Shown piece by piece: positions 8,004 to 16,757 of a stretch of 64,000 nucleotides of DNA; the stretch's first letter is position 1; each line of letters starts with the position of its first letter. The translations under genes were made by a program, and so were the position numbers. This stretch comes from UBA5972 sp964567685 (GTDB taxonomy: Bacteria; Pseudomonadota; Alphaproteobacteria; Rhodobacterales; Rhodobacteraceae), in assembly GCA_964567685.1 (NCBI GenBank), contig CAZMNO010000014.1, positions 1 to 64,000 on the forward strand, given 5' to 3'. Below the pieces are notes generated by a model, which was not told the origin of the DNA, made no database searches, and saw only the letters and a program-made list of their open reading frames with translations.

Positions 8004-8465
8004 ATGAAAGTTCTAAGTTCAACCGCCACAGCAATCCTGGCCACCACAATTTGGGCCGGACAGGTCGCTTCGCAGCAATCGGCTGAAGATGTTGCAAAAC
8101 TTCTTGAGCAGGCAGACATTGCGAACGGGCAGGCTCTTTACGCTGAGTTCTGCGCCGTCTGTCATGGTGAAAACCTTGAGGGGCAGGAAAACTGGCAGAC
8201 CCCGAACGCAGACGGGCAATTGCCAGCTCCACCTCACGACGAAACCGGACATACCTGGCACCATCCGGATGTCGCTCTGTTTGCCTATACCAAACTCGGC
8301 GGTAAGGAGTTCCTAAAAACCCAGGGGATTGAGAATTTCAACAGTGGCATGGAGGGATTTTCTGACTCTATGGATGATCAGGGAATTGCCGATGTTCTGG
8401 CCTATATCAAATCGACATGGCCGGATCGCGAGCGTGATATTCAGGCCAGCCGGTCAAAACAATAG
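8004..8465 (+). CDS. Periplasmic c-type cytochrome
   Basis: A 153-residue exported protein. ATG 8004 is preferred over an upstream TTG overlapping the oxidase stop because AAAGGTG is well spaced and the signal peptide (MKVLSSTATAILATTIWAG) begins there. The haem motif CAVCH is at 50-54, and the likely Met ligand is in the NSGMEGFSD region. The spacing ENLEGQENWQTPN...DETGHTWHHPD is typical of the mono-haem cytochromes found near copper-export or copper-oxidase genes. Immediately downstream of the multicopper oxidase, it is a plausible electron partner. Confidence 0.82.
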   Translation: MKVLSSTATAILATTIWAGQVASQQSAEDVAKLLEQADIANGQALYAEFCAVCHGENLEGQENWQTPNADGQLPAPPHDETGHTWHHPDVALFAYTKLGGKEFLKTQGIENFNSGMEGFSDSMDDQGIADVLAYIKSTWPDRERDIQASRSKQ

Positions 8466-8476
8466 GAATGCATCGG

Positions 8477-9203
8477 ATGTTTACAGCAATGAAAACCATG
8501 GTTCTGACTCTGGCACTACTTGTCTGCGCAGGAACTATATGGGCCGATGATTTCAGCGAGGAAGACATCAAAAGAATGGCTCTGGAGGCAATTCTGGAAA
8601 ACCCGGAAATATTAACCGAAGCAATTGCCATTCTCCGGCAGCGGGAAGAACAGGCGCAAGCTGCGGATGCGTTGGCAGCTTTGGAAAACTACCGTGAACC
8701 GCTGGAGCGCGATCCAAACGCCCCAGTTCTGGGAAACCCTGATGGGGATGTCACGGTTGTTGAGTTTTTTGACTATAACTGCCCATACTGCAAGAGAGTG
8801 GCGGACACAGTAAAAAACCCTCATTGAATCTGACGGAAATATCCGCCTCGTCTACCGCGAATGGCCAATTCTGAGTGAAGGATCGGTCTATGCCGCCCGC
8901 GCGGCGCTGGCAGCCAGAGAACAAGGCAAATACGAGGAAATGCACTGGGCGTTGATGGCGCTGCCGCGCGCAGATGAACAAACGGTGTTGTTTACCGCAG
9001 GCAAGCTTGGCCTCGATCTGGACAAATTGCAGGAAGATATGAAAGCACCGGAAATCGATGCGCATCTCTCTTTGAGTTCAGAACTCACACAGGCGTTTGG
9101 TTTTAACGGCACGCCTTCGTTTGTCATTGGCGATGAACTAGTGCCCGGTGCCATATCTTTTGAGCAGCTTCAGGTATATGTTGAGGCGGCAAGAGAGGAA
9201 TAG
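8477..9203 (+). pseudogene. DsbA/ScsC-like thiol-disulfide oxidoreductase, frameshifted
   Basis: The gene encodes a signal peptide (MKTMVLTLALLVCAGTIWA), a helical linker and a thioredoxin fold with CPYC (residues 102-105 from ATG 8477), as in Com1/ScsC-type DsbA proteins. The frame breaks in a run of six A at 8812-8817 and ends at TGA 8825. Removing one A joins it to TLIESDGNIRLVYREWP and then to the remaining domain, including the cis-Pro loop GTPSFVIG, ending at 9203. One indel therefore separates it from a full ~241-residue protein. It could be a real mutation or a sequencing error. As last gene of the copper operon it would be a periplasmic disulfide enzyme. Confidence 0.8.
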
Positions 9204-9470
9204 GAATTGGATTGGTAATTATTCCTAACCACGACTGGCAGCTCTCGACCGCATTGCGGCACGGCTTCCGCTGCGGCGTAATTCGTCGGAGCGCTGTATG
9301 TGCGCACATCGAAGACTTCATACTTCCGCAGTGGGCTCTTACCCGACCTCGGAGGCGGTGCAGCAATCATGTGATATGATGTTTCGTCAGCGTCGGGTTG
9401 TCGTTGTGGGGGGGTGTGGCGGATCGGAGGATCAATCATGTAAACACCAAATTTACCTGCCATTCGCGCG
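9204..9470. other. Intergenic stretch before recombinase remnant
   Basis: About 270 bases without a convincing gene. A minus-strand frame across it gives a low-complexity product I do not trust. No attachment-site repeat could be recognised by eye. Confidence 0.35.
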
Positions 9471-10058
9471 TTGCGGCCTGCCTGCAATAAAGGACGCATT
9501 GTTGGTCAGAAGCGACCACACGTCTGGGCGATCAGGGTCCGCCTGGAGCTGGCCGAGAACCAATGTGATCTCGCGTTATTCAATTTAGCCATCGATAGTA
9601 AACTGCGCGGTTGCGATCTGGTCAAAATGAAAGTGGTCGATGTTATGGCGTCCGGCCAAATCAAAGAACGAGCGTCAGTGTTGCAAAGCAAGACCCAGAA
9701 GCCTGTACGCTTCGGAATCTCCGAAGGGACGCGGAGCTCGATCGAGAGATGGATGTGAGAACCGTTGATGATTGGATCGGAGTATCTTTGGCCAGGGCGC
9801 TTCCACGATCGCCTTCATATATCAACCCGTCAGTATGCCCGAATTGTCCGTGATTGGGTTACCTCTATCGGTTTGGAGGCCAGCGTCTACGGCACACATT
9901 CGATGCGACGCACAAAGGTCACGCAGATTTACAAGAAGACGGGCAATCTGCGCGCTGTTCAGCTTCTACTCGGGTACACAAAGATGGACAGCACGGTCCG
10001 TTACCTCGGTGTTGAGCTCGAAGATGCACTTGCCATCGCGGAAGCTATTGAAATCTAG
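9471..10058 (+). pseudogene. Tyrosine recombinase/integrase inactivated by a nonsense codon
   Basis: One continuous frame encodes a ~195-residue site-specific integrase of a family common in alphaproteobacteria: CNKGRIVGQKRP, VWAIRVRLELA, LALFNLAIDSKLRGCDLV (catalytic Arg), ISTRQYARIV, YGTHSMRRTK (His-x-x-Arg) and STVRYLGVE (Tyr nucleophile). It is interrupted by an in-frame TGA at 9756-9758 where relatives have Arg (a CGA to TGA change would suffice). The second conserved His of the LLLGH motif is Tyr here (LLLGYTK), a further sign of decay. It marks an old mobile element next to the aromatic island; no partner element genes remain. Confidence 0.82.
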
Positions 10059-10571
10059 AGCAGCGGGTCGTCTCTCAAGGACGGCCCGGACCTGCCGTTC
10101 GCCTGTGTCTCCAATGCCGCTGCACAGCTTCACCAAACCGGCCATTCACCGATTGCGCAGCATTTCCATTAGCCGAGGGATTGCAATGCGGGACGAAGCT
10201 GCCATTCACAGCCCCTATTTGGACAATCAATTCACTAAATGTCACTTGGCCGGTATTGCCAAACGACATCTGGCGACACCACCAGTTTTAAATAACTTGG
10301 GGTTTGGAGCGTCAGTATTTCAAATAATTATGAAAGTGGAAATTGTTAGGGGGCGCATGTCGACCGCATATTCGATGATTTCTGGCAGCAAGCGGTGACC
10401 TGCAAAGCCATGAGAATTCTAGCATCTTGTCGTGCTTGGTATTTGAAATCTTGATAGTAGGCCGCCAACTTGACTATGCCCTTTGACGAACTGGTCCAAT
10501 TTGATGTTACAAATCTCCCGCCCCACCTAGGTAACCGGCGATGACAAGGTGTAATTAGGAGGCAAGACGCT
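10059..10571. other. Intergenic stretch of ~510 bases, no gene recognised
   Basis: Between the recombinase remnant and the end of the monooxygenase gene. Short frames exist on both strands but none has a plausible ribosome site or recognisable product. The composition is mixed and looks like decayed sequence. Confidence 0.4.
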
Positions 10572-12491
10572 TTAGGCTGGCAACAAGAATCCGCCAAAGA
10601 AATCTGCCAACTCTTTGTATCCATCAAGTGGTAAAACATGGGCGATATATTGGTCCGGGCGAACCACGATCATACAGCCCGTTTCGCGGTTGATCCCGCG
10701 CATATCAAAGATATCACCCAGACCTTTGTGATCCGTGCAGAATATTTTTTCGTGGTCTTGCAAGCCCAGTTTGCCCGTGATTGGTTTCAAGAGTGGCGGC
10801 ATTTCGCCATAAGATAGCCTGTCAAATGTCTGCTGAAACACCGCGCGCAGATCAATCAGTGCGTCGATATCCTCCTCTTTACGGGTAAATTTCGTGATTG
10901 GCGAACTCGGGGCATCCGTCAACCAATCAGCCAGCTTGTGAATTGCCGATCCTGCATTCGAACTGTCATTTTTGCCGCCAAACGCGTAGATGCGCCAGCG
11001 ACCATCCGCTTCAGCAGCGTGACCAAGCTGCATTTGCTTAGCATCTGCCAATCGTACTACCGGCGCAGAGTGGAAACGGCGTCCGATTTTCTGGCCCGCA
11101 GCCAGTGCCTGGAACGTGGCGGGTCCGGTCAGGACGCTCTCATCGTATTTTACCGCGAGGCCACCGGTGAACTCCAGATTGGCTTTGAAATGTTGCACAA
11201 AGCGGGGCTCGTCCGAGCCATCAAGTTCGCTTCCTCCCAAAGGTGCGGACATGACGCGAGCCCATTCATGGTCGGTATCGACCAGCCGTTTGGCCTCGTT
11301 CCAGCGTTCGGCGGAATAGGTGTGCAGCAGGCTTTTGTCTGCACGGCCCTGAATGACGTGCGCCAGTTTCCAGCCAAGGTTGAACGTATCCTGCATAGAG
11401 ACATTCATACCTTGGCCAGCTTTGGGGCTGTGTGTGTGGCAGGCATCGCCGGCAGTAAAAACACGAGGGGTGCGGGATTGGGCCTCGCCCTCTGGCACAT
11501 CGTCAAAGCGGTCCGTCATACGGTGCCCGATTTCATAAATTGACCACCAGACAACCTCTTTCACATCAACGGTGTAAGGCTGCATGATCCGGTTGGCAGC
11601 GGCTATCATATCTTCCTGAGTAAAATTTCGATTTGACACACGCTCGCCGACATTTAGCTTGTCAAGCTCAACATACATGCGAAACAGATACCCACCCTCA
11701 CGCGGCAGGATCAACACGTTGCCCTCATGAGCCGAGGTGATAAGGCATTTCTGTCGTACGTCTGGAAAGTCTGTGTTGGCCAAAATATCCATTACGCCCC
11801 AAGCTTGATTGGCAGCGTCGCCGTGCATTTCGCCGCCGATCGCCTTTCGAACATTGGAACGTGCACCGTCACAACCAACAACATAATTGGCCCGGATCAT
11901 TTTTGTAACGCCCCAGTTCACGCCGGTATCCTGCAGAGCCACTGTTACCGGGTAGTCACTTGCTGCGACATCGATCTCCAGATCTTTAACCGACCAGCTG
12001 TAATCAGGTTCAAGGCGCGTTGATGAATTCTTCATCACATCCAAGAACAACTGATGCAACCGGGCTTGATTGATCAGAATATGCGGCATTTCCGAACTGT
12101 CATCAGCCACGTCCTGCACCCGACCGATGCGCTTGATTTGATCTGGGTTTTCGGGGTCCGGCGCCCAAAAATTTGTCTGGTTCACCCAATAGCTTTCGCG
12201 CTTTACTTTATCGGCAAAACCAAAAGCTTGAAACATCTCCATCGTGCGAGTGTTGATACCGTCGGCCTTGCCTTTTTCGATGTTGCAAGGGCTGCTTTCG
12301 ACAATCATCGTGTCAATCTCGGGAAATTGTGCCAATTGCGCAGCGAGGCACAATCCCGCGGGTCCGGTGCCAGCAATCAACACATCCACCTTTTCAGGCA
12401 GCGGTGCGTGTTGTGAACGGTCTCGACGCCCTTGTGCGGCGTTCTTGATGTCGGGGTTTCCGCCTCTGAATCCATCTACATAATATCGCAC
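10572..12491 (-). CDS. mobA: 3-hydroxybenzoate 4-monooxygenase (FAD, phenol hydroxylase family)
   Basis: A flavoprotein hydroxylase that would convert 3-hydroxybenzoate to protocatechuate. Start is the GTG of VRYYVDGFRGGNP, preceded by GGGAGGA at good spacing, giving 639 residues, the length of Comamonas MobA. FAD-binding GTGPAG is at 41-46, followed by KADGINTRTMEMFQAFGFAD and the second FAD motif TAGDACHTHSPKAGQGMN. The C-terminal ~180 residues are the thioredoxin-like phenol-hydroxylase domain and end in VVRPDQYIAHVLPLDG, as I recall for MobA. It is co-oriented with ligC and feeds the LigAB pathway. A related phenol or hydroxybenzoate substrate remains possible, but context favours 3-hydroxybenzoate. 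Confidence 0.82.
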   Translation of the reverse strand: MRYYVDGFRGGNPDIKNAAQGRRDRSQHAPLPEKVDVLIAGTGPAGLCLAAQLAQFPEIDTMIVESSPCNIEKGKADGINTRTMEMFQAFGFADKVKRESYWVNQTNFWAPDPENPDQIKRIGRVQDVADDSSEMPHILINQARLHQLFLDVMKNSSTRLEPDYSWSVKDLEIDVAASDYPVTVALQDTGVNWGVTKMIRANYVVGCDGARSNVRKAIGGEMHGDAANQAWGVMDILANTDFPDVRQKCLITSAHEGNVLILPREGGYLFRMYVELDKLNVGERVSNRNFTQEDMIAAANRIMQPYTVDVKEVVWWSIYEIGHRMTDRFDDVPEGEAQSRTPRVFTAGDACHTHSPKAGQGMNVSMQDTFNLGWKLAHVIQGRADKSLLHTYSAERWNEAKRLVDTDHEWARVMSAPLGGSELDGSDEPRFVQHFKANLEFTGGLAVKYDESVLTGPATFQALAAGQKIGRRFHSAPVVRLADAKQMQLGHAAEADGRWRIYAFGGKNDSSNAGSAIHKLADWLTDAPSSPITKFTRKEEDIDALIDLRAVFQQTFDRLSYGEMPPLLKPITGKLGLQDHEKIFCTDHKGLGDIFDMRGINRETGCMIVVRPDQYIAHVLPLDGYKELADFFGGFLLPA

Positions 12492-12601
12492 TGTGGTCCT
12501 CCCTTTGATCGGCCTCCACCAAATAATGCCACCCACCGGCACCGCTCAGTTCTCAAAAAATCTCAGATGACGGACCCGCCTCTCTAAAAGTACTGGCTTC
12601 C

Positions 12602-13543
12602 TCACAAACTCCTTTCAATCAGATCAAGGGTTTCCATGGCTCCAAGAACATCGGCGACAGCGCCATTCGGCTGGCGGTTTTCCCGAATGGCGGTAAAGAA
12701 CTCGCGGTCGATAAGTTCTATGCCGTTATTGGAAACTGCCACGTCTGAAAGGTCGATAGGGTTTTCATTGCCGTCGAAAAGGTCATCATAGCGGGCGATG
12801 TAGGTGCCGTTATCGCAAATGTAACGAAAAAAGGTGCCAAGTGGGCCGTCGTTATTGAAGCTGAGTGACAACGTGCAGATAGCGCCAGAGGGGACCTTCA
12901 TGCCAATCGACATATCCATGGCAATGCCCAGATCAGGATGCGCCGGACCTTCAAGACCGAAGGCTGAGGAGCAAGTTTCACCAGTCTGATACTGAAACAG
13001 ATCTACCGTGTGGCAGGCATGATGCCATAACAGATGATCCGTCCAGCTGCGCGGCTCGCCCTTGGCATTCATATTGGAGCGGCGGAAAAAGTAGGTCTGC
13101 ACATCCATTTGCTGGATCTTGAGTTCGCCTGCGACGATTTTGTTGTGAATCCACTGATGCGAGGGGTTGAAGCGGCGGACCTGTCCCGCCATTGCAATCA
13201 AACCCGTCTCTTTCTGTACTTTCACGATTTCCTGACTATCGGCAAGTGTGTCGGCCATCGGAATCTCGACCAGCACATGTTTTCCTGCCCGCATACATTG
13301 GATCGCCTGCGTGGCATGAAGTTGGGTCGGAGTGGACAGAATAACCGCGTCGACATCGTCGCGCGCAAGACACTCGGCCAGATCGGTCGAGGCATGGGAA
13401 ATGCCCCGTTCTGCTGCGAGTGCATCGATTTTTGCTCTTGTCGGCCCCATGACTGAAGTCACTTCGACATCATCTATCTGGCTGATCGCATCCAGATGCT
13501 TGGTACCGAACGCGCCATAAGCGCCTGCTATACAAACTCTCAT
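12602..13543 (-). CDS. ligC: 4-carboxy-2-hydroxymuconate-6-semialdehyde dehydrogenase
   Basis: A Gfo/Idh/MocA-family oxidoreductase that oxidises the LigAB ring-cleavage product (cyclic hemiacetal form) to 2-pyrone-4,6-dicarboxylate with NAD(P). The ATG of MRVCIAGAYGAFG follows GGAAG; an ATG four codons upstream is less likely. Residues 4-13 form the dinucleotide-binding glycine loop, then DLAECLARDDVDAVILSTPT, CMRAGKHVLVEIP and a strongly conserved block FNPSHQWIHNKIVAGELK, DVQTYFFRR, MNAKGEPRSWTDHLLWHHA that is diagnostic for LigC. Length of 313 residues matches Sphingobium LigC (~315). It lies between the DUF1932 gene and mobA, all on the minus strand. Confidence 0.92.
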   Translation of the reverse strand: MRVCIAGAYGAFGTKHLDAISQIDDVEVTSVMGPTRAKIDALAAERGISHASTDLAECLARDDVDAVILSTPTQLHATQAIQCMRAGKHVLVEIPMADTLADSQEIVKVQKETGLIAMAGQVRRFNPSHQWIHNKIVAGELKIQQMDVQTYFFRRSNMNAKGEPRSWTDHLLWHHACHTVDLFQYQTGETCSSAFGLEGPAHPDLGIAMDMSIGMKVPSGAICTLSLSFNNDGPLGTFFRYICDNGTYIARYDDLFDGNENPIDLSDVAVSNNGIELIDREFFTAIRENRQPNGAVADVLGAMETLDLIERSL

Positions 13544-13584
13544 TTCATCTTCCACTTCATGAGTAATTCTGCTGGTGGATTCAC

Positions 13585-14565
13585 TTAGCCTCCAGCCAGG
13601 TTCTTTGTCGTTTCATCCTTCGATTGGTCCATCTCAGAAAGCAGGGTTTCCAACATTGCATCGAAATCGGCATCTCCGGGATCAATTCCCAGATCGCCAA
13701 CATTCTGTTGCCAGCCAACGGTGGCGCGGGACATTGCCGAAGAAAGGCCAAGATCGTCGATTGTTCGGACAACTTCGCGCATTTCGGCCGCGCGCCGCTC
13801 CCCATGCACCATCATCCGTTCCAGGCCGTAAGCCGCCCGGTCTTTCCAGACCAACCCCGGATAAGATTTATCCAGGCTTTCCAGAACCACCTCCTCAACC
13901 CCGGCGCGACGCCCTGCCAGAACGCATTCGGCCATGAGAGCCTCCAACCCCTTCATCATGATTGAGCGGATCATCTTGATCGATGAGGCGTGCCCGACCC
14001 TGCCGTCGATAGCTTTAGCGGACATCCCGAGTTCAGCAAGTATGCGCCGCCCGTTGTCGGCTTTCGGACCACTAAGCAAGACCGGAGCCTTATGCAGCCT
14101 CGGATGGACCGGTGACATGATCGCCATGTCAATGTAGTGACCTCCAGCGGCTTCAATCAGCTTAGCGTTATTCTGTTTGGTCTTTGGCGCGCAGGAATTT
14201 CCGTCAAAGTAATAACAGCCCAGCTCAATATGCAGGGCGGCGGCGCTGGCTGCGCTATTTGCCTGATCAGCAGTTACTAGGCTGAATACCAGCCCAGCCC
14301 CCCGCAAAAGGGTTGCCATATCTGCTTGCCCTATTACACCCGCCGCCGAATAATCGCTCCATTTGGCATCGGAAACACCACTGTCCACGGCATCCGTCTT
14401 GATGTCATAGCTCCGGGCTGTGATTGCTGCACCGGATTCGTTCAAGCCTTGCACAAACGCACTAGCGGCCTCGCCAAACCCTATGGTCGGAAAATCGGTG
14501 GTGCCGATCACAGCATGTGATTGTTCTTGCGCATCCATGTTGCGAGTGTTTTCAGATCTGTTCAT
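13585..14565 (-). CDS. NAD(P)-binding dehydrogenase-like protein with DUF1932 domain
   Basis: A 326-residue protein with an N-terminal 6-phosphogluconate-dehydrogenase-like Rossmann region, though its glycine motif is GFGEAAS and one-sided, and a C-terminal DUF1932-type helical domain (SIKMIRSIMMKGLEALMAECVLAG, ERMMVHGERRAAEMREV). Relatives resemble 3-hydroxyisobutyrate dehydrogenases. The reaction is unknown. It is immediately upstream of ligC in the same direction and belongs to the protocatechuate 4,5-cleavage cluster, yet every step of that pathway is already assigned to another gene. It may act on an alternative intermediate or substrate. Start could alternatively be the MDAQEQ codon at 14538. 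Confidence 0.75.
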   Translation of the reverse strand: MNRSENTRNMDAQEQSHAVIGTTDFPTIGFGEAASAFVQGLNESGAAITARSYDIKTDAVDSGVSDAKWSDYSAAGVIGQADMATLLRGAGLVFSLVTADQANSAASAAALHIELGCYYFDGNSCAPKTKQNNAKLIEAAGGHYIDMAIMSPVHPRLHKAPVLLSGPKADNGRRILAELGMSAKAIDGRVGHASSIKMIRSIMMKGLEALMAECVLAGRRAGVEEVVLESLDKSYPGLVWKDRAAYGLERMMVHGERRAAEMREVVRTIDDLGLSSAMSRATVGWQQNVGDLGIDPGDADFDAMLETLLSEMDQSKDETTKNLAGG

Positions 14566-14644
14566 CGCGCATCAGCTTATCACCCGTTAAATCGCACTCG
14601 AAATTAAATAGCTGTGTTTGCCATTCGGTTTGCGCATAACACCT

Positions 14645-15862
14645 CTAGGTGACCCACTGACAAATAGCACGCAATTCATCCAAAAAACGAGATTGAGTCG
14701 GTGTTGGATGCCAACCTGCGCGAAAAGTAATACCTATGGGGCGGGAATTGTCGGGCAAGTGAATTGGTAAAGTTCTCAAGTCTCCAGACTGCAGCTCATG
14801 CTGAACCTGATGGCGCGAAATAATGGTTATATAGTCCCCTTCCAGCAATAATCCCCGCACCAGTACCAGCGAACTTGAAGCCACGCGAACCGGGGTGAGC
14901 TCAAGTTCCGGTATCCTCAGAACATCGCTCAGGTAACTGCCGGAAGGGGTAATTTTGGGCGGCGCAATCCATGGGTAGTTCAGCGTTTCCCGAAGGGTGA
15001 TCCTTGATTGTGCACAAAGGGGATGCCCGGCACGCACGACTATGGCAAGGGAATCATTGAACAAGGGTTCCTGAACCACATCCTCGGCCGGAGGCGGTTC
15101 CCGCAACGCACCGATAAGAAAATCACTTTCCCCATAACGCAGGCCGCGCAGCAATTCCGGATATGGCCCCTCGATCGTCCGAAGCTGAATCTTCGGTTCC
15201 AGTTGCAAAATTGTGTGAATGGCACGTGGCAGAATTCGGGTTCGCACAAGCGGCATAGACCCAATTGTTATACGCGTTGAATCCTGCCCTTTGAAGGCCT
15301 CAAGCTCAAACATCCCTTGCTCAAGTTCAACTGCCGCCAAGCGAGCGCTAAGCGCTAGCCTTTCAGCAGCCTTGGTAAGCTCAATACCCTGAGATGTTGT
15401 TCGAAACAGATCAAACCCGGCAAGGCGTTCAAGATCGCGCGCTGCCCGGTGAACTGATGGTTGTGAAATGCCGATATTTTTTGCTGCAATCGAAAAGTTC
15501 TTCGCTTCTGCCAGCGCAACAAGAGCTCGTAATTGCGCTGCAGTAACCAGCCTGTCGAAATTCTGAAATCCCTTTTTTGTTCGGCTTTTTCGCAATTGTA
15601 GCGCTTCTTTGGCACCGGTTGATAGTTGATCAAGCATCCTTTCTACGCGAACCAGATAAATCAATCCGATTTCCGTCACCTGCATCCCGTCGGTCAGTCG
15701 ATCAAACAGCGTGATGCCCAACTGCGATTCAAGTTTGGAAATCGCTTGTGTTATCGCCGGTTGCGACAGGTGAATTGTTTCAGCTGCCGCTGATATTCCA
15801 CGATGTCTGGCAACCTCGCGAAAGGCATGAAGATGGCGGATATTGGGGAAGTCAAACTGCAC
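14645..15862 (-). CDS. LysR-type regulator with two tandem HTH domains
   Basis: A 405-residue regulator. I choose the GTG at 15862 because GGAGGT lies five bases upstream; the longer frame to 15898 lacks one. Two LysR winged-helix domains occur in series: one at about residues 5-65 (HLHAFREVARHRGISAAAE, QPAITQAISKLESQLG) and another at about 105-165 (LRALVALAEAKNFSIAAKN, QPSVHRAARDLERLAG). A single LysR substrate-binding domain follows (ITIGSMPLVRTRILPRAI to LDELRAICQWVT). Ordinary LysR proteins have one HTH and ~300 residues. It is divergent from galB, so it probably controls the protocatechuate genes with a pathway intermediate as inducer. Confidence 0.9.
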   Translation of the reverse strand: MQFDFPNIRHLHAFREVARHRGISAAAETIHLSQPAITQAISKLESQLGITLFDRLTDGMQVTEIGLIYLVRVERMLDQLSTGAKEALQLRKSRTKKGFQNFDRLVTAAQLRALVALAEAKNFSIAAKNIGISQPSVHRAARDLERLAGFDLFRTTSQGIELTKAAERLALSARLAAVELEQGMFELEAFKGQDSTRITIGSMPLVRTRILPRAIHTILQLEPKIQLRTIEGPYPELLRGLRYGESDFLIGALREPPPAEDVVQEPLFNDSLAIVVRAGHPLCAQSRITLRETLNYPWIAPPKITPSGSYLSDVLRIPELELTPVRVASSSLVLVRGLLLEGDYITIISRHQVQHELQSGDLRTLPIHLPDNSRPIGITFRAGWHPTPTQSRFLDELRAICQWVT

Positions 15863-15976
15863 TTTGCACCTCCAGGACATCGAAACATTCAAACCCATTA
15901 TAGCGAAAACTTATAGCATCCCAAGCGATTTGAAATAGTCATCTTATACTCGTTGGTTCAACATCAAGCAGGGATG

Positions 15977-16008
15977 CAATTTGTAGGGTGAGCATTTTCC
16001 TACAATTG
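15977..16008. promoter_or_regulatory. Inverted repeat in regulator-galB intergenic region
   Basis: CAATTTGTAGG and CCTACAATTG are inverted repeats (one bulged T) separated by 11 bases, just upstream of galB. The long dyad fits a LysR-type binding site or a leader hairpin. Assignment to the adjacent tandem-HTH regulator is by position only. Confidence 0.5.
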
Positions 16009-16022
16009 AGAAAGAACAGAAT

Positions 16023-16757
16023 ATGTCAGTGAAAAAAACGGCGCTGGTTGTCAGCGCACATGCGGCGGATTTTGTATGGCGTGCAGGCGGTGCAATTGCC
16101 TTGCATCAGACCAAAGGATACGAGGTTACCGTTGTTTGCCTTTCTTACGGCGAACGGGGTGAAAGTGCCAAGCTCTGGAAGCAAGAAGGAATGACGTTGG
16201 AAAACGTCAAATCCGCTCGTCGGCAAGAAGCTGAAAACGCCGCCAGGGCACTTGGTGTAAACGACATCCGTTTTTTTGATTTGGGGGATTATCCCCTTGA
16301 TCTGGGCCCGGCTGCCAGGGACATGCTGGTGGATGTGATCCGTGAAGTTCAGCCGGTTTTCACGATGAGCCACTCGATGTGGGACCCATACAACACGGAC
16401 CACATGAACACGACAAAATTTGTGCTGGAATGCCGGATGGTTGCGCAGGCCTGGGGCCACAACCCCGGTCAGAAGGTGCTGGGGGCACCACAGCTCTATC
16501 TGTTCGAGCCGCATCAGACCGAGCAAATGCAATGGAAACCGGACGTATTTCTGGATATAACCGATGTCTGGGACAAAAAGCGCGCGGCCATCGAATGCAT
16601 GCAAGGCCAGGAGCATCTGTGGAATTTTTATACCAACGTAGCTGAAAACCGTGGTAATCATTTCCGCCGCAACTCCGGTGGTCAGGCAGGGGGGCGTGCG
16701 GCTAAATACGCCGAAGGTTTCCAGTCTGTATTCCCGCGCACAGTGGATGAACTCTGA
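16023..16757 (+). CDS. galB: 4-oxalomesaconate hydratase (PIG-L/LmbE family)
   Basis: A 244-residue zinc-dependent PIG-L family enzyme of the Pseudomonas putida GalB type, which hydrates 4-oxalomesaconate (enol form) to 4-carboxy-4-hydroxy-2-oxoadipate. The metal-binding segment SAHAAD (H13, D16) opens the protein. MSHSMWDPYNTDHMNT supplies H117, D121 and H127, and the C-terminus RRNSGGQAGGRAAKYAEGF is typical of the family. This hydratase is unrelated to the amidohydrolase LigJ of sphingomonads. It is first in an operon of eight plus-strand genes and its stop overlaps the next start (TGATG). Confidence 0.88.
   Translation: MSVKKTALVVSAHAADFVWRAGGAIALHQTKGYEVTVVCLSYGERGESAKLWKQEGMTLENVKSARRQEAENAARALGVNDIRFFDLGDYPLDLGPAARDMLVDVIREVQPVFTMSHSMWDPYNTDHMNTTKFVLECRMVAQAWGHNPGQKVLGAPQLYLFEPHQTEQMQWKPDVFLDITDVWDKKRAAIECMQGQEHLWNFYTNVAENRGNHFRRNSGGQAGGRAAKYAEGFQSVFPRTVDEL

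Noticed and set aside
8812..8818. A AAA AAC as a programmed -1 frameshift site in the DsbA gene
   Set aside because: A -1 shift leads to PSLNLTEIS and then a stop, not to the thioredoxin-fold continuation, which needs the +1 frame.
9756..9758. In-frame TGA read as selenocysteine in the recombinase
   Set aside because: No SECIS-like hairpin follows, relatives have Arg, and another catalytic residue is also lost; a nonsense mutation explains it better.
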